53,712 bases of DNA from Wenyingzhuangia aestuarii (GTDB taxonomy: Bacteria > Bacteroidota > Bacteroidia > Flavobacteriales > Flavobacteriaceae), in the NCBI RefSeq assembly GCF_011927765.1, contig NZ_JAATJG010000017.1, forward strand, positions 1 through 53,712, in the 5' to 3' direction. Below, one piece after another: positions 48,248 through 53,712 of this stretch (position 1 is its first letter; each line of letters begins with the position of its first letter). Under the pieces are notes generated by a model. The model did not search any database, was not told the origin of the DNA, and saw nothing but the letters and a program-made list of their open reading frames with translations. The translations under genes were made by a program, and so were the position numbers.

Positions 48248-49636
48248 ATGAATAGATTTTTATTATTGGTATTGTTGGTGTTAAGCCAACAATACTTTTT
48301 TGCCCAAAAAAAGCCCAACATTGTCCTTCTATTTGCAGATGATGCAGGTTATATAGATTTTGGATTTCAAGGAAGTAAGGTGATGAAAACTCCTAACTTA
48401 GATAAATTGGCAAAATCTGGAGTTATTTTTAAACAAGGTTATGTTTCCGATCCTACTTGCGGACCTTCAAGAGCAGGATTAATGACAGGAAAATACCAAG
48501 CAAGATTTGGGTACGAAGAAATTAACGTTCCTGGTTATATGAGTGATCATTCTGCCTTAAAAGGAGATGAAATGGGATTGCCATTAGACCAAAAAACAAT
48601 AGGAAATTACTTACAAGAACAAGGGTACAAAACAGCTGTATATGGAAAATGGCATTTAGGAAATGCAGATAGATTCCATCCTTTAAACAGAGGTTTTGAT
48701 GAGTTTTATGGTTTTAGAGGAGGAGCAAGAAGTTATTTTGCGTACAAAAATCCTAAAGGAGATCATAAAATGGAAACAAACTTTGGTAAGTATGAAGAGC
48801 CAGACCATTATGCTACTGATGTTTTTGCAGAAAAAGCAGCAGACTTTATAGAAAGAAATAAAGAAAATCCTTTTTTTATATACCTTTCTTTTAATGCAGT
48901 GCACACCCCTATGGAAGCTACTGAAGAAGATTTAAAACAATTTCCAAACTTAACAGGAAAAAAACAGCAATTAGCAGCTATGACTCTAGCTTTAGATAGA
49001 GCTTGTGGTACTGTGTTAAACAAACTTAAAGAGCTAAAACTTGATGAAAATACAATTGTGGTTTTTAGTAACGACAATGGAGGACCATCCGATAAAAATG
49101 CCTCTACAAATAAACCTTTAAGTGGAACCAAATCAAATCATTTAGAAGGAGGAATTAGAGTACCGTTTTTAATGAGTTGGCCTGCTAAAATTAAATGTAA
49201 ATCTACTTATGATTATCCGGTTATTACCTTGGATTTATTACCTACTTTTTATGCAGCAGCAGGTGGAAATGTTCAAAAGTTAACCGATGTAAATGGTGTT
49301 AATCTTGTTCCTTTTGTTACTGGGCAAAAAGAAGGAAGACCACACGATATTTTATTTTGGAAAAAAGAAACAAGAGCTGTGGTTAGAGAAGGAGATTATA
49401 AATTAATTCGTTTTCCAGACAGACCTGCAGAGTTGTATGATGTACCTAACGATATTTCTGAGCGTTATAATTTAGCTAACAAATATCCTGATAAAGTAAA
49501 AAGTATGTATCAAAAACTTTTTGATTGGGAAATGACCCTAGAACGTCCGTTGTGGTTGTTAAAAAGAAAGTACGAGCAATACGATATTGACAGAATGAAC
49601 AAGTATAGAGAAGGATGGATTCCTGCAAAAGAATAA
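48248..49636 (+). CDS. S1 family sulfatase, S1_19-like
   Basis: A 462-residue exported sulfatase. Signal peptide 1-20 (ending FFAQ), then [21 protein letters not shown]. The formylglycine site is [20 protein letters not shown] with Cys71. Other marks: [42 protein letters not shown]. The [14 protein letters not shown]-QxRFGYE pattern is close to the S1_19 subfamily, whose members remove 4-O-sulfate from galactose in kappa- or iota-carrageenan oligosaccharides. The next gene, GH16, begins 10 bp later. Confidence 0.9.
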   Translation: MNRFLLLVLLVLSQQYFFAQKKPNIVLLFADDAGYIDFGFQGSKVMKTPNLDKLAKSGVIFKQGYVSDPTCGPSRAGLMTGKYQARFGYEEINVPGYMSDHSALKGDEMGLPLDQKTIGNYLQEQGYKTAVYGKWHLGNADRFHPLNRGFDEFYGFRGGARSYFAYKNPKGDHKMETNFGKYEEPDHYATDVFAEKAADFIERNKENPFFIYLSFNAVHTPMEATEEDLKQFPNLTGKKQQLAAMTLALDRACGTVLNKLKELKLDENTIVVFSNDNGGPSDKNASTNKPLSGTKSNHLEGGIRVPFLMSWPAKIKCKSTYDYPVITLDLLPTFYAAAGGNVQKLTDVNGVNLVPFVTGQKEGRPHDILFWKKETRAVVREGDYKLIRFPDRPAELYDVPNDISERYNLANKYPDKVKSMYQKLFDWEMTLERPLWLLKRKYEQYDIDRMNKYREGWIPAKE

Positions 49637-49646
49637 AACAATCAAT

Positions 49647-50630
49647 ATGAAAAAAATAAGCATTTTAATGTTGTCAACTTTATTTGTGGCAATAGCATGT
49701 AGTAAAAAAACAAATCCATCAGCAACTCAGAACAAAACAAAGGTAGTTGTACCTTTTTCAGACCCTATAAATACAGGTAATTGGGTGTTAAATACTGCAG
49801 TAAGTGATGAGTTTGATACAACTAGTTTAGATCGAGATAAATGGCATGTTGTAGGAGAACTAAATAACGGAATTCCTAGTTATAAAAATCCAGACAGACC
49901 GCAAAGAGAAGATTGGATAGGTAGAGCTCCTTCTCAATTTTCTGGAGATAATTATCGCTTAGAAAACGGAATGTTAAAATTAGAAACCAGATGGGAGCCA
50001 GATTTTGCTTTTAGTGATAAAACAGATAAAGTAGCAGGAAAAGATATAAAGCACGAGAACATTACTACGGCTTGTATTATTGGTAGAAAAGAATTTTTAT
50101 ATGGTTATATGGAAATTAAATGTAAAGCTGCCGATGCTGAAATTTCTAGTGCATTTTGGGCTACAGGAGGGCAAACAGAATTTGATATGTTTGAGTTTTT
50201 TGGAGATCATAGACAGCCTAAAAAAGAAGCCGCTGGTAAAGACAAAGAACTTTGGTGGTCTATGCATGATTGGAGTAAAACAGGAAAAGGAAAAACTACT
50301 TATACAGAACATAAATATTTTGATTTTAGAGTAGCTGATGATTTTCATGTATACGGATATGATTGGAACGAAAACGGAGTTAAAATTTATGTAGACGGAA
50401 AATTGTTTAGAGACGTATCTAGAAAACAAATTAACGAGTGGGACGATGTAAAATTAAGTAAAGGAGGAAACGGAGCTGCAGAAAATTATGTAATTACCCA
50501 TCCTCTTAAAATTTGGTTAGATCAAGAAACGTTTCCATGGCATGGAGTTCCAGATTCTAAAGAAGATTTACATCCATCAGGAAAAGTGGATTTTGAAATA
50601 GACTATGTAAGAGTTTGGCAAAAGAAATAA
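49647..50630 (+). CDS. GH16 endo-galactanase lipoprotein
   Basis: A 327-residue lipoprotein of glycoside hydrolase family 16 (laminarinase-carrageenase clan). Lipobox at Cys18 (VAIACSKK). The catalytic ExDxxE motif is QTEFDMFEFFGD with nucleophile Glu178, Asp180 and acid/base Glu183. YGYMEIKCKAADAEISSAFW precedes it and the domain ends VDFEIDYVRVWQKK. The context, a desulfating, anhydrogalactose-releasing locus, points to kappa- or beta-carrageenase or furcellaranase rather than laminarinase. It probably sits on the outer membrane and makes the first cuts. The subfamily is not certain from inspection. Confidence 0.88.
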   Translation: MKKISILMLSTLFVAIACSKKTNPSATQNKTKVVVPFSDPINTGNWVLNTAVSDEFDTTSLDRDKWHVVGELNNGIPSYKNPDRPQREDWIGRAPSQFSGDNYRLENGMLKLETRWEPDFAFSDKTDKVAGKDIKHENITTACIIGRKEFLYGYMEIKCKAADAEISSAFWATGGQTEFDMFEFFGDHRQPKKEAAGKDKELWWSMHDWSKTGKGKTTYTEHKYFDFRVADDFHVYGYDWNENGVKIYVDGKLFRDVSRKQINEWDDVKLSKGGNGAAENYVITHPLKIWLDQETFPWHGVPDSKEDLHPSGKVDFEIDYVRVWQKK

Positions 50631-50661
50631 AAAGTAACAAACAATATAATTATAAAATAAG

Positions 50662-52692
50662 ATGAGGAAGTTAATCACAAGCGCGTTAAGCGTATTCATG
50701 TTGAGTGCAGGTTTTGCTCAAGAACGTGCAATCTTAAATCATACACACAGTAAACATGTTAAGCTAAAAAGTATTAACATGGGAGATTGTCATTGGACAG
50801 AAGGTTTTTGGGCAGACAAGTTTAAGGTAGCAGAAGAATCTATGATTCCTTATATGCGTAAAGTTTTAACAGGAGATGTGGGTCATGCGTTAAACAATTT
50901 TAAAATTGCAGCAGGTTTAAAAAAAGGAGAGCACAAAGGAATGCGTTGGCACGACGGAGACTTCTATAAGTTTATGGAAGCAGAGTGTTATTTATATGCG
51001 CAAAATAAAGACAAAGCTTTGTTAACAGAGTTAGACGGCTACATTGATATTATTAAAAAAGCGCAAGCTGAAGATGGGTATTTGCAAACACAAATTCAGT
51101 TGAATAAAGATGTAGATCGTTACGAAAATCGTAAGTACCACGAAATGTACAATTCGGGGCACTTTTTAACAACAGCTTGTATTCACTACAGAACTACTGG
51201 GCAAAGAAACATGTTAGATTTGGCTATTAAGCATGCCAATTTACTATATACTCAATTTATGCCAGATAATAAATTGTTGGGTCGTTTCGGATTCAATCAA
51301 ACTCAAATTATGGGATTGGTGGAATTGTACAGAACTACTCAAGATGAGCGCTATTTAAAACTAGCAGAAAAATTCATCAACAACAGAGGAAAGTATAAAG
51401 TAACTGAGGTTTCTACAACAGTAGGATATCCTATTGGAGATATGGTACAAGAGCGTACACCGTTGCGTAAATCTAGCGAAGCTGTAGGACATGCTGTATT
51501 GGCATTGTATTATTATGCAGGAGCTGCAGATGTGTATGCAGAAACTGGAGAGCAATCTTTAATTGATGCTTTAGATAGATTGTGGTACAATGTTACAGAG
51601 CAAAAAATGTATGTAACGGGAGCTTTAGGACAAACTCACTACGGAGCATCTACCAACAGAGATAAAATTGAAGAAGGTTTTATTGATAAGTATATGATGC
51701 CTAACTTAACGGCTTATAACGAAACTTGTGCAAATGTTTGTAACTCTATGTTTAGTTACCGTATGTTAGGATTACATGGAGAGTCTAAATATGCAGATAT
51801 TATGGAATTGGTATTGTACAACAGTGCCTTGTCTGGAATTAGTTTAGATGGAGAACATTATTACTATGCAAACCCATTAAGAGTAATAGAAGGTTCTAGA
51901 GATTACAAAAAAATGAATACAGAGTATCCAACACGTCAGCCTTACTTAGACTGTTTCTGTTGTCCTCCAAACTTGGTTAGAACTATAGCAAAAGTATCTG
52001 GATGGGCATATAGTTTGGCAGAAAACGGAGTAGCGGTAAACTTGTATGGTGGAAACAAATTAGAAACTAAAATGTTAGATGGTTCTAAGTTGGTTTTAAA
52101 TCAAGAAACACAATATCCTTGGGAAGGAGCGGTTAAGTTAACTGTAGAAAAAGCAAAACGTTCTGCTTTTGATGTTATGTTAAGAATTCCTAACTGGGCT
52201 AACGGAACAAAAGTAATGGTAAACGGAAAAGATGCGGGTGTTAAAGTAACAGCAGGAGAATTTGCAACCATTAACCGTAAGTGGAAAAAAGGAGATGTAG
52301 TAACTATTGAGTTCCCAATGGATGTTTATTTTGTAGAAGGACATTCTAGAATAGAAGAAGTTAGAAACCAAGTGGCAGTAAAAAGAGGTCCTGTAGTATA
52401 TTGTTTAGAATCTGCAGATTTACCTAAAGGTGCTAAAATTGTTGATGCTTATATTAAAGGAGATGCTTCAGCTTTAAAAGCAGAATACCGTCCAGACTTT
52501 TTAGGAGGAGTTACAGCTATTACAGGAGAGTTGTTATTACGTAAAGATAAATCAGATGCTAAAATGTATAACAAAGTAAGCAAGCCAACTTTACAAAGCT
52601 ATAAAACTACCTTAGTGCCTTATTTTTCTTGGTCTAATAGAAATGGTGGAAAAGAAAGTGAAATGAGTGTTTTCTTACCTGTAGTTTGGTAA
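50662..52692 (+). CDS. GH127 exo-hydrolase, probable alpha-1,3-(3,6-anhydro)-D-galactosidase
   Basis: A 676-residue exported GH127/DUF1680 protein. Signal peptide 1-19 (ending GFAQ). The (alpha/alpha)6 barrel has DGYLQTQIQL and HEMYNSGHFL; the zinc/nucleophile site known from HypBA1 is complete here: Glu354 and Cys356 in YNETCANVC, and Cys431, Cys433 and Cys434 in YLDCFCCPPNLVR. GH127 was first described as beta-L-arabinofuranosidase, but in the Zobellia carrageenan system GH127 and GH129 enzymes release anhydrogalactose from oligosaccharide ends. With the Dau operon nearby that role is the better fit. Last gene of the cluster, before a strong terminator. Confidence 0.88.
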   Translation: MRKLITSALSVFMLSAGFAQERAILNHTHSKHVKLKSINMGDCHWTEGFWADKFKVAEESMIPYMRKVLTGDVGHALNNFKIAAGLKKGEHKGMRWHDGDFYKFMEAECYLYAQNKDKALLTELDGYIDIIKKAQAEDGYLQTQIQLNKDVDRYENRKYHEMYNSGHFLTTACIHYRTTGQRNMLDLAIKHANLLYTQFMPDNKLLGRFGFNQTQIMGLVELYRTTQDERYLKLAEKFINNRGKYKVTEVSTTVGYPIGDMVQERTPLRKSSEAVGHAVLALYYYAGAADVYAETGEQSLIDALDRLWYNVTEQKMYVTGALGQTHYGASTNRDKIEEGFIDKYMMPNLTAYNETCANVCNSMFSYRMLGLHGESKYADIMELVLYNSALSGISLDGEHYYYANPLRVIEGSRDYKKMNTEYPTRQPYLDCFCCPPNLVRTIAKVSGWAYSLAENGVAVNLYGGNKLETKMLDGSKLVLNQETQYPWEGAVKLTVEKAKRSAFDVMLRIPNWANGTKVMVNGKDAGVKVTAGEFATINRKWKKGDVVTIEFPMDVYFVEGHSRIEEVRNQVAVKRGPVVYCLESADLPKGAKIVDAYIKGDASALKAEYRPDFLGGVTAITGELLLRKDKSDAKMYNKVSKPTLQSYKTTLVPYFSWSNRNGGKESEMSVFLPVVW

Positions 52693-52741
52693 TAACATCA
52701 GAATTTATTTTAAGGATGTAATTACTTTTAATACCTATCAT

Positions 52742-52788
52742 AAAATGCGTTCAGTTAAGTGTTTACTTAATTTGAACGCATTTTTTTT
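52742..52788. terminator. Terminator after GH127
   Basis: Outer stem AAAATGCGTTC (52742-52752) / GAACGCATTTT (52774-52784), inner stem TTAAGT / ACTTAA, then eight T. The A-run on the left also suits the convergent lipoprotein gene. It marks the right border of the galactan cluster. Confidence 0.87.
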
Positions 52789-52806
52789 GTGGATGAATTT
52801 TAGAAT

Positions 52807-53439
52807 TTAAAAATTAACACACACATTTTTATTTACAATAACTTCTTTGCTTAGTATTTGTAAATCTCCTTTAGGGCTAATCATTACATGATGTTTTTCT
52901 ATTACATAAGGCTCACAGATGCTAATTTCTTTTTCAGCAATTAGTTCATATCCTTTATCTGTTTCTTTTATAAAGACAGGATTATTAGTTGTTAAGGTAT
53001 TGTAACCACTGTTTTTAAGTAACCAATAGGCTTCTTGTATTGTGTTGATATCTCCCAAAAACTCCAGTAAAAGATCTTTATTTTGATAAAATTTAAGAAT
53101 AGAAAATTTGTTAGATGTTTCAAAACGTATGAGTTTATAGCAACAATGAGCACACTCCCCAAGAAAGTGATGAATAGGGTGTTGAAAGTTTGCTTTTGTA
53201 TACTCAGTTTTTAATTCTTCACTTTGTTTTCCTTTGGCATAGTTAACTAAAATACGATACTCACCATTTTCTCCATTAGAACATTCTTCACTATAATCCC
53301 AATAAGATATATTTTTATTAGGATCAAAATTTTGAACGTCAAGTTTAGTAATTTCTTTAAATTCACTTAAATTAATAAAGGTCTGGTTACGCTCACAACT
53401 CAATAAAAATAAGATTAGCAGAAGGCTTATTTTCTTCAT
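52807..53439 (-). CDS. Hypothetical lipoprotein
   Basis: A 210-residue predicted lipoprotein I do not recognise. The signal peptide ends in a lipobox at Cys15 (LFLLSCERN). The mature part has the Cys-rich motif LGECAHCCYKLIRF (residues about 109-122) and several further Cys residues near the C-terminus (SICEPYVIEKHHVM, NVCVNF), which suggests disulfide bonds in the envelope or a bound metal. It stands alone between the galactan cluster terminator and the insertion sequence, and nothing ties it to either. Confidence 0.7.
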   Translation of the reverse strand: MKKISLLLILFLLSCERNQTFINLSEFKEITKLDVQNFDPNKNISYWDYSEECSNGENGEYRILVNYAKGKQSEELKTEYTKANFQHPIHHFLGECAHCCYKLIRFETSNKFSILKFYQNKDLLLEFLGDINTIQEAYWLLKNSGYNTLTTNNPVFIKETDKGYELIAEKEISICEPYVIEKHHVMISPKGDLQILSKEVIVNKNVCVNF

Positions 53440-53624
53440 AAATAATAATGTTTTTTAAATAGATGAAATTATCTCCATAAGGTTGCGTATTTTCTTTAGT
53501 ATAAGTAGTACACAGCTGTTTTAGTCTAAGTTAGTAAGTTTTAGCTGTGGTTGTTGGTAATTGTAAAAATACACTTTAAAAAGCACCTATATTAAAGAAC
53601 AAAAAAAAGGGGTCGGCAATAGAG

Positions 53625-53712
53625 TGCCCCCAAAATGTTAGACACAATTTGGGGGTATTTTTATGTCTAGAAAAGTAAAATACACATTAGACTTTAAACA
53701 AGAATGTGTGAA
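53625..53712 (+). mobile_element. Left end of an IS3-family insertion sequence (truncated by the window)
   Basis: The sequence beginning TGCCCCCAAAATGTTAGACA resembles the terminal inverted repeat of IS3-family (IS150-like) elements. CCCCCAAA (53627-53634) and TTTGGGGG (53648-53655) form a hairpin just inside the end, in front of the transposase start. The outer boundary and any target duplication cannot be checked because the other end is outside the window. Confidence 0.75.
53663..53712 (+). CDS. IS3-family transposase OrfA, N-terminal fragment
   Basis: ATG at 53663 starts MSRKVKYTLDFKQECV, the typical opening of the helix-turn-helix OrfA protein of IS3-family elements, and is cut by the window edge. 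The gene would bind the element ends and, through frameshifting with orfB, make the transposase. Confidence 0.75.
   Translation, partial: MSRKVKYTLDFKQECV

Noticed and set aside
44485-49636. Reading the two sulfatases as alkaline phosphatases or phosphonate hydrolases
   Set aside because: Both carry the C-x-P-S-R formylglycine motif at Cys71 and the sulfatase metal-site patterns.
50662-52692. Reading GH127 as evidence for an arabinan locus
   Set aside because: No other arabinan enzyme is present, while all four anhydrogalactose genes and two galactan-type sulfatases are.

Overview
The window comes from a marine member of the Flavobacteriaceae (Bacteroidetes). The reasons are low G+C, TAnnTTTG-type -7 promoter boxes with weak ribosome binding sites, a PorX regulator of the type IX secretion system, the LpxC-FabZ and RimB-RimK fusions typical of Bacteroidetes, and many short-spaced lipoproteins. 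I cannot fix the genus from sequence alone.

Left part (1-32.6 kb), chromosomal core. A MarC membrane protein, a DUF1080 lipoprotein and a RimB-RimK fusion precede a complete histidine operon, hisG-D-C-B-H-A-F-IE (3513-11174). The operon starts with a classic attenuator: a 15-residue leader peptide with four His codons in a row, an antiterminator and a terminator. Six of its seven intercistronic gaps are filled by period-7 or period-8 tandem repeats, usually with an inverted copy downstream, and the seventh holds a 21-bp inverted repeat pair. Then follow pcm, an acyl-CoA thioesterase with porX, an HD phosphohydrolase, the lipid A operon lpxD-lpxC/fabZ-lpxA-efp, sucD-fabG, a nudK-MaoC-SPFH group, an ACT-domain protein divergent from lysC, a small membrane protein, a small-molecule kinase with an inositol-monophosphatase relative, and a reverse-strand cluster (symporter, pdxH, sixA, ppx, lipoprotein cyclophilin), with recR on the other side.

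Right part (32.6-52.7 kb), a red-algal galactan locus, best read as carrageenan or furcellaran catabolism. A reverse-strand operon encodes a RhaT-type transporter and the four enzymes of the 3,6-anhydro-D-galactose route: cycloisomerase, dehydrogenase, 2-keto-3-deoxygalactonate kinase and phospho-aldolase (DauB, A, C, D). Divergent from it are an AraC regulator, a GH2 beta-galactosidase and a small VOC protein. A membrane-anchored TPR/LuxR-type regulator faces away from a second set: an S1 sulfatase (C-x-P-S-R), a Tat-exported FAD oxidoreductase, a second S1 sulfatase (S1_19-like), a GH16 lipoprotein endo-hydrolase and a GH127 enzyme. The inferred flow is endo-cleavage by GH16, desulfation, alternating removal of anhydrogalactose (GH127) and galactose (GH2), import, and conversion of anhydrogalactose to pyruvate and glyceraldehyde-3-phosphate. 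No SusC/SusD pair is in the window. The FAD oxidoreductase has no clear place in the known pathway and is the most interesting unexplained protein.

Right edge: a hypothetical lipoprotein, then the left end of an IS3-family insertion sequence cut by the window boundary. No tRNA, rRNA or CRISPR array was seen. No stretch over 300 bases lacks a gene.
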